Assembly: GCA_946803715.1 (NCBI GenBank)
Contig: CAMPET010000193.1
Coordinates: 54,063-118,062 of the forward strand
Reading direction: 5' to 3'
DNA from: Beroe ovata
Taxonomy: Eukaryota; Ctenophora; Nuda; Beroida; Beroidae
Length of the DNA stretch: 64,000 nucleotides
The translations under genes and the position numbers were made by a program. Positions 22,521 through 33,600 of the stretch are shown here, in pieces. A model generated the notes under the pieces. It was given only the letters and a program-made list of their open reading frames with translations. It was not told the DNA's origin and made no database searches. Numbering within the stretch: position 1 is the stretch's first letter; every line of letters starts with the position of its first letter.

Positions 22521-23477
22521 ATCCTAAGGCAAAAGATGGAGTCAGAATTTATTGTCATATGAAGGGACTGATAGATAAAACCATGAACACATAAGAAAGA
22601 AATGGAATAAACCTAACATGTACAATGTAACATATTGGATTATAGTGATTTTATTGATAGATATAGTGATTTTATTGATAGATTATAGTGATGCTATTGA
22701 AGTACTTTGCTGATTAATTTACAGTTGAACACTATACACTTATCAAGAAGCTGAGAAAACCCTGTATCATCTAATGAATTACAGATCACAGTACATTAAT
22801 TAAAAAAGGGTCACATGATGAAGATAAAACCTACATTTAGTCTTTTGACTGGAGAAGTGATCCTGTAGAACTTTACACACTGTTGCCTGAAAAGAAAATC
22901 TATGCAGTTCTCAATTCCACTAAAATGGGATAAGGAGGACATGTCACACACACCCACACACAAGCATACACACATCAAACACCCTGCTGTATGACAGCCA
23001 AAGACACACAACATACACAGGCTGATCTCGGCTAAGGATGAAGGGGGTATTCAGTAGATATTCTCAAAATAACTTACTCTTTTCAATACTGGTTTAGGAA
23101 CAGAGATCTCCATGTGCAGACATGCCCTAAAACATCAAGATGAAATAGTCTTCTTATTATGCTATTATAACTATAGTTTTCATATGATCAAATTATCTGC
23201 AGCAACTGAAACAGCTGCTACTGTTCTGCAAACTAAATATTGATTAATCTAGATAAGTGAATAAATAAATAAATACTTCATAAAAAATATATTTCAGAAA
23301 AGAAAGATTCTTCTGAGATTCTTTTGAGATTCTTATGAGACTCTTTATGAATAAATAAATATTTTAGCAAATGGCAACATATGTAGGATATAGAATAAAT
23401 GTCTTTATCACTGTTGCATATATGTCAGTGTAGCTATGTGTAGCTTTCATAAGCTGTTCCGTGTTCACACACAGATA
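22521..23477. other. Gene-free AT-rich region with small repeats
   Basis: No gene recognised. It contains short tandem units (TATAGTGATTTTATTGATAG, about 22643-22690), a CA-rich stretch at 22940-22985 and GATTCTT(N)TGA units at 23307-23340. Confidence 0.45.
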
Positions 23478-23868
23478 ACATGTTTTGTTCTGCAAACATG
23501 TTTTGTTCAGCAAACGTGTTTTGTTCAGCAAACATGTTTTGTTCAGCAAACATGTTTTGTTCAGCAAACATGTTTTGTTCAGCAAACATGTTTTGTTCTG
23601 CAAACATGTTTTGTTCTGCAAACATGTTTTGTTCTGCAAACATGTTTTGTTCTGCAAACGTGTTTTGTTCTGCAAACGTGTTTTGTTCAGCAAACATGTT
23701 TTGTTCAGCAAACATGTTTTGTTCTGCAAACATGTTTTGTTCTGCAAACATGTTTTGTTCTGCAAACATGTTTTGTTCTGCAAACATGTTTTGTTCTGCA
23801 AACGTGTTTTGTTCAGCAAACATGTTTTGTTCAGCAAACATGTTTTGTTCTGTAAACATGCTTTATTT
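23478..23868. repeat. 18-bp minisatellite, about 21 copies
   Basis: Tandem copies of ATGTTTTGTTCTGCAAAC with only A/T (CTG versus CAG) and A/G (CATG versus CGTG) variants. Because 18 is a multiple of three and the unit lacks stop codons in most frames, long open frames appear on both strands; none is a gene. Confidence 0.95.
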
Positions 23869-23881
23869 GACATTCAGACCT

Positions 23882-24190
23882 TAGCTGTTTCTCGCGCGCG
23901 CGCGAGAAGCATGCCGCATAAAGTCTGCCAAGGAGGTTTTATGTTTTGGTTGTATAATTTGAATAATTTGTGAGAATAATTTGCGGCGCGTGCGCAATGA
24001 AATTCTCGACAGGGTACGTGCACACGTTGCGCGCCCCTGTTCTACTCAGTAAACTGAAAAGTCGTAGAAAGGAGACGCGCAGCGCGCGTGGAGTATTTGG
24101 GTCATGCAGCGCGGTAACACGACAGGGACTATCATCGACAGCCAACTTAACTGTTAAGCGCGAACGCGACGGGCGAGCGTGAGCGTGGCC
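23882..24190. repeat. Dispersed GC-rich repeat, copy C
   Basis: Starts with CTGTTTCTCGCGCGCGCG. It includes, in reverse orientation to the copy at 55.7-56.3 kb, the phrases GAAATTCTCGACAGG, GTGCACACGTTGCGCGCCCC, GAGACGCGCAGCGCGCGTGG and AGTATTTGGGTCATGCAGCG. No coding domain seen. Confidence 0.5.
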
Positions 24191-24392
24191 TACTCGGCCT
24201 GCCGCGGCCGGCCTGGTTGCGTAACGAGCAGTGAGCACTGCACTACATAAGGGCACTCAGGGCACTACGTCAGGGTAGTGGGTACAGGGCACTACGTTAG
24301 GGCACTCAGGGCACTACGTCAGGGTACAGGGCACTACAAGTACATTATGGCACTCAGGCCACTACGTTAGGCATTAGGACACTCAGGGCACT

Positions 24393-24471
24393 CTTGTAGG
24401 ATTTCACCCTACCCTTGCTGGCGGGATTTTATCCCTGGCACCGACGGTAGGGTAAAATCCTACAAGGGCAC
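24393..24471. mobile_element. Short TIR element (about 70-80 bp)
   Basis: GTAGGATTTCACCCTACC at the left is matched by GGTAGGGTAAAATCCTAC at the right (near-perfect inverted ends). The core CTGGCGGG/GGCACCGACGG is shared in part with 4305-4382. It resembles a very small MITE or foldback element. Confidence 0.5.
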
Positions 24472-24485
24472 TCAGGCTAGGGCAA

Positions 24486-24604
24486 TAGTTCCTTGTGCAC
24501 TAATTTAGTGCACTGATGTAGTGCCATGTGCAGTGTGCACTGATGTACCTACATCAGTGCACAGGGCACTACATCAGTGCACTAAACTAGTGCACAAGGA
24601 ACTA
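24486..24604. repeat. 119-bp near-palindrome
   Basis: TAGTTCCTTGTGCAC at the left end is the exact complement of GTGCACAAGGAACTA at the right end. Complementarity continues through TTTAGTGCACTGATGTAGTG towards the centre near 24545. It would form a long hairpin. Confidence 0.8.
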
Positions 24605-25287
24605 GCTACATTAGGGCACTACATCAGTACATAAGGCACTATATTAGTGCACTATGTTAGGGCACTACGCCAGGGCACTTAGAGCACTACATCAGTGATA
24701 AGGGCACTGCATTCGGGCACTACATTAGTGCACTAAATTTGTGCACAAGGCACTACATTGGGGCACTTCAATAGGGCAGTAGGGCACTACATACTAAAGA
24801 GCACTACATTATTAGGGCACTACATCAGTGATAAGGGAACTGCATTGGGGCTCTTCATTAGGGCAATACATAAGGGCACTACTAGTACTATGGTTGATCA
24901 GAACGGATTTTTTTGAGAGTTTGAAAAACATAATTTGACCCTTCTGACACACCATACTTCTGATAGTCATGAGTTCTATGTTGTATTGTACTCAATGTTA
25001 TATTTAATTGTACTCCATGTTGTATTGTACTCTACTGTATTGTGCTGTATTGTACTCTATGTTGCATAGTACTATGACACAGTGTGCCACAATCTGAATG
25101 CTGAATCAGCATAATTGTTGAAACTCTGGTTTAAATTTAGTTTGCCGATAGTTTACAATTCTTAGTTTTCATATCCCTGACATGCCTTCAGAATTTGTCA
25201 CACCAAGAAATCACAGAGGTCCCGATATCACGAACAAGGATAACCAAACGTAATCTACGGATTGATCTAGCATCGTTGAGCCAATGA

Positions 25288-25386
25288 ACGCGCGAGAAAC
25301 GGAGGCGTTCTCATTGGCTGAAAGCGTTAAACCAGCCAGCCAATCAAAGCGCGTCATTTCTAGGCTAGCGCGATGATTGGCTAATC
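25288..25386. promoter_or_regulatory. CCAAT-box cluster upstream of histone genes
   Basis: Several ATTGGCT / GCCAAT motifs on both strands within 100 bp (CATTGGCTG, AGCCAATC, TGATTGGCTAATC). More occur near 25825 (TATTGGCGAATCAGC) and beside the other histone promoters. CCAAT boxes are usual in histone promoters. Confidence 0.4.
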
Positions 25387-25464
25387 GATGAAAGGTGAAT
25401 CCGTAGCGTAGCTCCGGTCATCCCTGTTTGTTAGCCTCGATAGCTGGGTGCAACAAAGTCTGCA

Positions 25465-25640
25465 TACGTCATGGAATGTAATAAAATGGTGTCAATGGTA
25501 CGTAGTGACGAAGTGTTTTATATGTCATGAAATGTTTGTAGTGGTGTCAGCTGTTAATATTGTGACGTAGAGATATGAATACGTCATTGAATCTTGTGTA
25601 TAAGTGACGTATAGTGGAGTTTACGTCATGAATGTGACGA
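25465..25640. repeat. Degenerate TGACGTA/GTGGTGTCA tandem repeat
   Basis: Three diverged units built from GTCATG(G/A)AATGT, GTGGTGTCA and GTGACG(T/A)A. It is the reverse complement of the unit in the ESF1 intron array at 43270-43690. Confidence 0.6.
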
Positions 25641-25985
25641 AGAAATCCAGCCAGATTTTCGATCTGCTTGTGGCAGTATAGTTTTAGTTTGACTGTCAAT
25701 TTTAATTAGCTTACCACTTTTAGTTAGCCTGACATCTGCCACATCCTCACAGCACAGAGTCTATCATCGATTGGCAGCACCCTTGGCGTAAGCGCAGTCG
25801 CAAAGAAAATTTATTTTACAAAGGAGCTATTGGCGAATCAGCGCACAGTAAAAGTTTTGAGAGTTTTGATTGGATGTTAGCCGTCTGTTGAGTCGCAAAA
25901 TTTATCATATATCTCATTTTTCTTTCCCTTCTCACTATTTTAAATTGTCTCAGTACGTCGTTTCAATTTCAACACAATTATAGTT

Positions 25986-26384
25986 ATGTCCGGTCGAGGT
26001 AAAGGAGGTAAAGCGCGATCCAAGCCCAAGTCCCGATCTTCTCGCGCTGGATTGCAGTTCCCAGTGGGCAGAGTTCACAGATTGTTGAGGAAAGGTAATT
26101 ACGCTGAACGTGTTGGTGCTGGTGCACCAGTCTACCTGGCTGCAGTCATGGAATACCTGGCTGCTGAGATCCTAGAATTGGCAGGAAACGCTGCTCGTGA
26201 CAACAAGAAGAGCAGGATTATTCCTCGTCATCTACAGCTTGCTGTTCGTAATGACGAGGAGCTGAACAAGCTCCTAGCCGGAGTTACCATCGCTCAGGGT
26301 GGTGTTCTGCCCAACATTCAGGCAGTCTTGTTGCCCAAGAAATCAAGCACCGGTAAATCTGGTAAAGCTAGTCAAGAGTTTTAA
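25986..26384 (+). CDS. Histone H2A (copy 1)
   Basis: Core nucleosome histone, 132 residues, intronless. [19 protein letters not shown] opens the N-terminal tail. The histone fold carries [19 protein letters not shown], the acidic-patch segment NDEELNKLL and the docking segment [12 protein letters not shown]. The C-terminal tail [15 protein letters not shown] ends in SQEF, an S-Q motif of the kind phosphorylated in H2A.X, so the gene may serve as canonical H2A and H2A.X in one. A histone stem-loop lies 27 bp after the stop. An AT-rich stretch and CCAAT-type motifs lie upstream. The protein is identical to copy 2 at 29239. Confidence 0.97.
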   Translation: MSGRGKGGKARSKPKSRSSRAGLQFPVGRVHRLLRKGNYAERVGAGAPVYLAAVMEYLAAEILELAGNAARDNKKSRIIPRHLQLAVRNDEELNKLLAGVTIAQGGVLPNIQAVLLPKKSSTGKSGKASQEF

Positions 26385-26410
26385 ATCTTTTGATTATTGT
26401 TACATCAAAT

Positions 26411-26426
26411 GGCCTTTTTGAGGGCC
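26411..26426 (+). terminator. Histone 3' stem-loop (H2A copy 1)
   Basis: GGCCTTTTTGAGGGCC: a 6-bp stem with loop TTTG, followed by the purine-containing ACAAAAGATAA. This is the processing signal of replication-dependent histone mRNAs. Confidence 0.85.
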
Positions 26427-26429
26427 CCA

Positions 26430-27160
26430 CAAATACAAAAGATAATTTTACGATGTTAACGTACTTCTCCAAACATAGTTTTACAGACCCTGCTTGCGTA
26501 TGCCCGATATTTTTTCGGGATCTAGGTAGCGTGGCATCAGCTCTGAAGCCAGGTACCACCTACGAGGTGACCGGCTTGGCCGTATTTGTGCTGAACAGGA
26601 AATTTAATATATTATTGTCAGGTAACTAGGGAGAATTGTAAGTTAGAATTTTGTTCTTCCTATATGCAGTTTTTAACAGAACGATCAGGTATTTGATCAT
26701 TGATGAAGAGAATTGCTAACTGATGAACCGAATTTATCTCATCTGATCATATTTGAAATTGGGGCTTTCAAATAAGACATTTTGAGCGAAAGCAGTAGAC
26801 ATCTTAACGGCCGTAGATTTCTTATCTTTGAATTAGCTGTCTTTGGATCACTCGACTTTTGGTGGTGGTATTTTTGTGGACATGAGAAAATTTGATGAAA
26901 ATTTGGCATTGTAATTTTGGACGTGTTTCTTGTTACCCTCATTTGTGTCACATAAATCTCTTGAGAGATTCTAATGTGGCTGAACAGCGCAGAACAATTC
27001 TTCAGTAGCCCAGGCACAGTGTATTGGATTGAAGTGGACGCGTTCAAAGCTATCCTGATGAAATTTGAGTAGCCAATCATAGAGCTGCGCTTTAGCAAAA
27101 GAGCCAATCAGCGAAGTTAAATTCGCGCATTTCTATAGGCTGATTGCGGGACCTCGCCCG
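26430..27160. other. Spacer between H2A and H3
   Basis: About 730 bp with no gene. The last 120 bp hold CCAAT-type motifs (AGCCAATCATAGAG, GAGCCAATCAGCG) belonging to the H3 promoter. Confidence 0.5.
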
Positions 27161-27168
27161 ATGAGCAG

Positions 27169-27176
27169 TATATAAA
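27169..27176 (+). promoter_or_regulatory. TATA box of histone H3
   Basis: TATATAAA, 67 bp before the H3 start codon, just downstream of CCAAT motifs. Confidence 0.75.
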
Positions 27177-27239
27177 CTCATTCCCACTCTTAGTTAACAA
27201 CTTAGACCATTAAAACTGCTCAAGTCCAGACTTCTCTAG

Positions 27240-27653
<414 letters not shown>

Positions 27654-27704
27654 TCTGGGGTTCCATTTTCCAAGTCTCTCAACAAGCTTTGTTATTGTCT
27701 AAAC

Positions 27705-27720
27705 GGTGCTTCTAAGCGCC
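27705..27720 (+). terminator. Histone 3' stem-loop (H3)
   Basis: GGTGCTTCTAAGCGCC: a 6-bp stem (one G-U) with loop TCTA, followed by a CCAAAGAATTTC downstream element. Confidence 0.8.
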
Positions 27721-27930
27721 CCAACAATTTCCAAAGAATTTCTGATCTTCCCGAAACATTTGCCCTCACATATGCAGCTTTACTTGATTTAAAATTCACA
27801 TTTTCAGGGGATGGTGTATTATAATATCTGTTTTTGGGTTGCCTTTTCAACGACATATCTGCCATCTACGTCTGGGGATTAAAGGCAAACTCTTTCAACT
27901 TTTTGTAAGATTTCCTCTTTATTTAAGTGG

Positions 27931-27946
27931 GGCCTTGATGAAAGCC
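27931..27946 (-). terminator. Candidate histone stem-loop for H2B
   Basis: On the minus strand GGCTTTCATCAAGGCC forms a 6-bp stem with loop CATC, about 110 bp past the H2B stop, followed by an AAATAAAGAGG downstream element. The loop is not the usual TTTC type. Confidence 0.45.
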
Positions 27947-28053
27947 AGTTCAAGTGTAATTATTGGACCAAATAGGTACATATTTTTGTAGGTAAGTTCT
28001 GTGCGGCCCGCGCTATCAAATATAGTACTTGATGGTATAGCCGCAATCAAGCA

Positions 28054-28458
28054 CTAAAAGCGAGTGGTTGATGTACCATACTTTGTTGAATAGGCCTTGT
28101 ACTTGGTCATAGTTTTGGTTCCCTCAGAGACAGCATGCTTACCAAGTTCTCCGGGGATAAGAAGCCTCACAGCGGTTTGAATTTCACATATTGAAATGGT
28201 TTTCCTGCTGTTGTAGTGTCCCAGTCTGGAAGCTTCACCAGCTATCCTCTCGAAAATATCATTCACGAAAGAATTCATGATTGACATTCCCTTGGAACTG
28301 AGGCCAATGTGAGGGTGAATTTGCTTGAGAACTTTGTAGATGTAGATAGAGTAAGACTCCTTCCTCTTACGCTCGCGCTTGCGCTTCTTGCCATCAGCAC
28401 CATTTCCACCTTTTCCCCCAGACTTCTTCTCGCGTTTCTTCACAGCGACAGGAGGCAT
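28054..28458 (-). CDS. Histone H2B (divergent)
   Basis: Core histone of 134 residues, intronless. The fold is clear: [52 protein letters not shown] and KHAVSEGTK. It differs from canonical H2B at usually invariant places (SSKGMSIM for [21 protein letters not shown] for HYNKRSTITSREI) and has a C-terminal extension after TKY ([14 protein letters not shown]). It is transcribed away from the H2A start at 28764, 305 bp away, sharing a promoter region with TATA and CCAAT elements. It could be a canonical, variant or germline H2B. Confidence 0.9.
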   Translation of the reverse strand: MPPVAVKKREKKSGGKGGNGADGKKRKRERKRKESYSIYIYKVLKQIHPHIGLSSKGMSIMNSFVNDIFERIAGEASRLGHYNSRKTISICEIQTAVRLLIPGELGKHAVSEGTKTMTKYKAYSTKYGTSTTRF

Positions 28459-28688
28459 GTTGAGTCAGCAACTGATATTTCGAAGTGCTTTAAATTGTTA
28501 AGAAAATTGTTCTGTTAATTGAATGGAATGACTCCATAAAATGTATTAGTTGGGCCAAAAGTTGATGGCGATCAAAATTGGAATTCTCACAGGCTACATT
28601 ATTTCCATTCGACGAATCAGCGCGCAGTGTTCTTTACGCGCATTCTGATTGGTCAATCGGAAGCCATTCGATCTATATTTTCCCTTCG

Positions 28689-28696
28689 TATAAATA
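28689..28696 (+). promoter_or_regulatory. TATA box of truncated H2A
   Basis: TATAAATA 68 bp before the ATG at 28764, in a divergent H2B/H2A promoter that also has GATTGGTCAATCGG. Confidence 0.65.
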
Positions 28697-28763
28697 TCAC
28701 GCGCACTTCTAACCATCATTTTCTAATTTAGTCCACAATACAATTCAGTGAAGCAATGTCAAT

Positions 28764-28829
28764 ATGTCTGGTCGTGGTAAAGGAGGCAAAGCCCGATCCA
28801 AGCCCAAGTCCCGATCTTCTCGCGCTGGA
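28764..28829 (+). pseudogene. 5' end of an H2A copy cut by an N
   Basis: Encodes the first 22 residues of H2A (MSGRGKGGK...SSRAG), then a single N at 28830 joins it to antisense H2B sequence. This is best read as an assembly gap with missing sequence, not a real chimera. An extra out-of-frame ATG lies 9 bp upstream. Confidence 0.75.
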
Positions 28830-28830
28830 N

Positions 28831-28939
28831 TGTAGATAGAGTAAGACTCCTTCCTCTTACGCTTGCGCTTCTTGCCATCAGCACCATTTCCACCTTTTCC
28901 CCCAGACTTCTCGACTTTCTTCACAGCGACAGGAGGCAT
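28831..28939 (-). pseudogene. 5' end of a second H2B copy cut by an N
   Basis: Encodes the first 36 or so residues of an H2B ([17 protein letters not shown]... KESYSIY) up to the N at 28830; the fold is missing. It differs slightly from the complete H2B in its lysine/arginine linker. Divergent from H2A copy 2. Confidence 0.75.
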
Positions 28940-29169
28940 GTTGAGTCGGTAACTGATATTTCTAAGTGCTTTAAATTGTTACGAAAATTGTTCTGTCAAT
29001 TGAATGGAATGACTCCATAAAATGTATAAGTTGGGCCAATAGTTGATGGCCTTCAAAGTTGGAAATCTCACAGGCTACATTATTTCCATTCGACGAATCA
29101 GCGTGCAGTGTTCTTTACGCGCATTCTGATTGGTCAATCGGAAGCCATTCGATCTACATTTTCCCTTCG

Positions 29170-29177
29170 TATAAATA
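29170..29177 (+). promoter_or_regulatory. TATA box of H2A copy 2
   Basis: TATAAATA 69 bp before the ATG. The surrounding 300 bp nearly duplicate 28459-28763. Confidence 0.7.
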
Positions 29178-29238
29178 TCACACGCACTTCTAACCATCAT
29201 TTTCTAATTTAGTCCACAATACAATTCAGTGAAGCAAT

Positions 29239-29637
29239 ATGTCTGGTCGCGGTAAAGGAGGTAAAGCACGATCGAAACCAAAGTCCCGTTCGTCCCGCGC
29301 TGGATTACAGTTTCCAGTGGGCAGAGTTCACAGACTGTTGAGGAAGGGCAATTACGCTGAACGTGTTGGTGCTGGTGCACCAGTGTACCTGGCTGCAGTC
29401 ATGGAATACCTGGCTGCTGAGATCCTTGAATTGGCAGGAAATGCTGCTCGTGACAACAAGAAGAGCCGGATAATTCCTCGTCATCTTCAGCTTGCTGTTC
29501 GTAATGACGAGGAGTTGAACAAGCTCCTAGCCGGAGTTACCATCGCTCAGGGTGGTGTTCTGCCCAACATTCAGGCAGTCTTGTTGCCCAAGAAATCAAG
29601 CACCGGTAAGTCTGGTAAAGCCAGTCAAGAGTTTTAA
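29239..29637 (+). CDS. Histone H2A (copy 2)
   Basis: Codes for a protein identical to copy 1 (132 residues) with synonymous differences only, ending KASQEF. It is divergently paired with the H2B fragment at 28831-28939, and a TATA box and 3' stem-loop are present. The concerted identity with copy 1 suggests gene conversion or recent duplication in a tandem histone array. Confidence 0.97.
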   Translation: MSGRGKGGKARSKPKSRSSRAGLQFPVGRVHRLLRKGNYAERVGAGAPVYLAAVMEYLAAEILELAGNAARDNKKSRIIPRHLQLAVRNDEELNKLLAGVTIAQGGVLPNIQAVLLPKKSSTGKSGKASQEF

Positions 29638-29661
29638 AACTTTTGAATAAATCGATTGAAT

Positions 29662-29677
29662 GGCCTTTTTAAGGGCC
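29662..29677 (+). terminator. Histone 3' stem-loop (H2A copy 2)
   Basis: GGCCTTTTTAAGGGCC, a 6-bp stem with loop TTTA, 24 bp after the stop. Confidence 0.85.
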
Positions 29678-29986
29678 CCAAATCGAATTAAGAAAATTGT
29701 ACGCATCCATGCATGCGACTTAACCGAGTCACACGCGCATTGCTTCATCCAACGCCATGAGGACCCCGTAAATTTGAGTAAATGGACGCTGCGCACCTTG
29801 ACCGTGAATCAAAATGCTTTCATGCTGCGCGCGACAAAAGCATTCGCAATCTTAGCAAGATCTTAGCAAGAAATAATCAACAATGAAAACACTAAATCTG
29901 ATAAATTTTAAATGTTGCAATGCAATGAAAATTGTTATATCAGTTGCAGATCAGTCACGTTGCAGATCAGTCACGTGAAACTATTN

Positions 29987-30415
29987 GGTGGTGTTCTGCC
30001 CAACATTCAGGCAGTCTTGTTACCAAAAAAATCAAGCACCGGTAAATCTGGTAAAGCTAGTCAAGAGTTTTAAACTTTTGAATAAATCGATTGAATGGCC
30101 TTTTTAAGGGCCCCAAATCAAATTAAGAAAATTGTACGCATCCATGCATGCGACTTAACCGAGTCACACGCGCATCGCTTCATCCAACGCCATGAGGACC
30201 CCGTAAATTTGAGTAAATAGACGCTGCGCACCTTAATCGTGAATCAGAATGCTTTCATGCTGCGCGCGACAAGCATTCGCAATCTCAAAGATCTTAGCAA
30301 GAAATAATCAACAATGAAAACACTAAATCTGACAAATTGTAAATGTTGCAATGAAAATTGTTATATCAGTTGCAAATCAGTCACGTTGCAGATCAGTCAC
30401 GTGAAACTATTTGAT
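29987..30415 (+). pseudogene. 3' end of a further H2A copy plus duplicated flank
   Basis: After an N at 29986, the sequence resumes inside H2A ([17 protein letters not shown] to KASQEF, stop at 30072-30074). A stem-loop follows at 30097-30112, and the flank to 30415 nearly repeats 29641-29985. This is an assembly join inside a tandem dupl icated unit. Confidence 0.75.
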
Positions 30416-30689
30416 AAAAGTTGGGGAAAAACTGGCTAGTAATCTGTCAGCGTAACTTGTTAAATCGATCATCATTATCTATCAGAATATTTAAGCTATC
30501 GTGGCAAGCAATTATTGTTTCATGTTTATCTGAAGGTCGCACGAGTTGAACCTTGCATCTCCAATACTTAGATTTAACAATTAAACATAGATGGTGGAAA
30601 AGATGGGACTGTTCCAGTTCAGGATATGTTGGATAACAGAAGTTAGGTTCAAAACGGGATCATCTCGGGAACAATGTCCGTGAAATCTG

Positions 30690-33600
30690 CTACATATGGG
30701 GACAGTAGTGGGCTGTACAGTTGTTCCCAGAGGAAGTGCTCTCTGTGACACAGGGCAGTGTGTCAAGGACTGAAGTTCTCGTGTACTTTCGTCTGTGCTC
30801 TTCATCAACCTGCAATAATATTCAGTGTCACGGGGAAATTTAAAACGGGTTTTTGCAATGTGACTTTGCGGAGAATTGATGCCAAAAACAGGCGTTTATA
30901 GTTTCTTATCCAATGTGAGGCAACTGATAGTGATACAGAAAGAAGAGATGGCCATATATCCGATATCAATACACGTATACTATATCATGGTGTACATTCG
31001 TTCAATTATCAATATCCGTTATCAATTATCTTATCACAGAAAAAGATTACCTCATAACTGTTATCTGTTCAATTTCCGATGTTATTCTCGAATTTGATTA
31101 ACGCATAACGGACATTTCAGTTCGTACAATTTGATATCTCACGTGACTGTTAGTGTTACAAACATTTTGTATTAGAGAGTAGTATGTCAATTTTTAGAGG
31201 CTGCCGTTCTTAATACCTGTACAATATGATAAGTCCCCTGGGTTAGGCTTGCTGCTGGGTAGGTAGGGGTTCGGTTCGGTTTGTAATGATTCTTTGCCCT
31301 AGCTTGCATCATCTCTTCAAAATCAACCGGTTCCACCTGCAAATTATATTCCGTCAGATTAAACCAGACATGAGATACAACGCCAGTCGCCGCGCGTCAA
31401 TCATTATTTAGTAGCCGAACTACCTTTATTCTAGAGGACAGGAAGTCCTGAAGGTAGGCCATGTCGTTGCAGAATCTTCTCAGTTTATCCAAGTCTGAGG
31501 TTACAGTGAAAGAGAACATCGTTGCTGCCAGCCCTGAACCATAAGAAAATGCGCCGATCCGTTTTCCAGCCATCTCTTCAGCAGACTTCCTGAGAGAAGA
31601 CATAGATACATTGAACAGGATTACTGCGCTATAACTGCCTATAATTCTATACACGGTAGCTCGCGACATCTGCCCTACCCCGACTTCAGACCCCCGACCC
31701 CCCGACTTCATAGTTCAGACACCTGACAAAGAGTGATGCAATGCACGAGTATAGAGTGGCAGTGTACATGTTTCCCACATTCTTGGGTATTAGCAGGGAT
31801 GGCAAGGTTTTCTTCGCGAAATCTTCGCTACTCTGGGACATGAATGCTTTCTCCAGGTCTCTATCTGTGTAGCTATCTTCTACTGACACATGCCTGAGGA
31901 TGGAGGCATATTATAAACTACAGTTTAAACCGTGACATATTTTCACTGTATCTGAGTAACACACTTGTTTCACTAGTATGGATCACAATTGAAGACAACA
32001 GTGATGTTAACTGAACTTCTAGTAGTAAGTATAGAATTTGAGGGGGGCGTGGTGTTACGGGGTTACACCCGCCACCATTACAATATCTAACTATTTACAC
32101 ATTTGTCCCCAGTCACAGTCACGCGACAATTTCCAGGTAGCATTACTGGTTGGGGAATGCAGTTCATTCCAGCTCGCTGTCACTCAAGATGCTATGGATA
32201 GATGTCATCAAGGAGTTAGAGATCACAGGGAAAGGTACATTCCAGGCGGTTAACAGTGTTCACTGTTCGTCCGTATGATAACATTGCCGCTTCATTTATC
32301 TCATGAATCATAACATTTCGACGGTGGTTTATAGCAAAAATGATTGGTATTTTATTTGTCAGATGTGGAGAATACGCTAATCTACCAAAAGAAAGAACAA
32401 GACGTGACACCCAAATAATCACTTCTGATGGAAAAGACACTAGCAATAGTAACATCACTTCTGATGGAAATGACGTCAGCAACAGCAACATCAATTCTGG
32501 AGGGAATGACACTAACATCACTTCTGGAGGGAATGACACTAACATCACTTCTGGAGGGAATGACACTAACATCACTTCTGGAGGGAATGACACTAACAAC
32601 TCCACGGATGTGTACCCCATCCTTGACACGGCAAAGTGTTTGGACATCACGTGGGGAGACGGCAGGCAAAACACTGCCGACAACAATTTCGGTACACGAC
32701 GTTCTTTAACAACTACAAACAGATAATGATATTGGGGACCATGGGGTGGAGAAAGTGAGGAGAATCCCTAGCTCATGACCAATGACATTGTTCCAGGAAA
32801 CTGTATGGAGATGTATACAGACGCGACACACCGGTACATCACATCAAACAACGTTCCTGATTTCTACCTCAACCCCTACTGTCCGATAGGACTTGGACAG
32901 GGCTACTGCATACAAGACGAAATAGATGGGGGAAGGTGCCACTTTCCAGGTACATGCGAAAAATAACGCAGCCCAGATTTTGACATATGCTGGGGCAATT
33001 ATAGTGGTGATGGCTTAATGAGGCCTGAGAGTTTGGATGAATTGACAAGTTTAGGCCGTATTATTGTGTCGTGTGTTATAAGAAAAAGCTGTAGTGTGTT
33101 TTCTTCTGAGGAAGCTGATACTATTTTAAGTAACATCCATCACAGATTTGGTGTGTGGAGGAGAGAATAACGGGCCAGGAAGCACGCCATATGGGGACGT
33201 GTGGGTAGCACAAGAGGACAGATACAAGATACGATTGGAGGGGAGGCCCACTCAAGGGGACAGACCAGGGGACATGTATGATGTAAGGCAGGTCGACGGG
33301 GCTAAAACACAGGGTGACGCCCAGGGTGTCGCGATTAACGGAGTCATCATCAAGGGACCTAACATCGCGGGGGATTTCAGTATTGATGATGCCGGGTTCC
33401 AGTTGACATGTGGAGGTCACGTGACACCCCCCATGGGCAATGATCTGACACCGGGCGCGTCGTGGGGTCCGCCGAAGTACCATTTCCACAAGGCACCAGA
33501 CTGCATGGCGCCATTCACACAGGCATCTAAAGGAGTGAGTGTGGGGGGACAACCACTGGTTCACGCCCAGTTAATGGGCTGGGCGCTGGACGGGTTTGGA

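Larger units (their letters stand above)
24230..24890. repeat. Degenerate GGGCACTAC(ATTA) tandem array
   Basis: Dozens of irregular 10-16 bp units based on AGGGCACTACATTAG or CAGG. It is interrupted by an inverted-repeat element (24393-24471) and a long palindrome (24486-24604). Confidence 0.85.

Noticed and set aside
23478-23868. CRISPR-like array
   Set aside because: Units are directly adjacent with no unique spacers, and the genome is eukaryotic.
23434-23973. Long open frames on both strands (130-170 codons)
   Set aside because: Entirely produced by the 18-bp minisatellite, whose unit has no stop codons; no non-repeat coding sequence or splice structure.
28745-28939. A separate short H2B gene
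   Set aside because: The frame passes through an N into antisense H2A sequence; it is a truncated copy at an assembly join.
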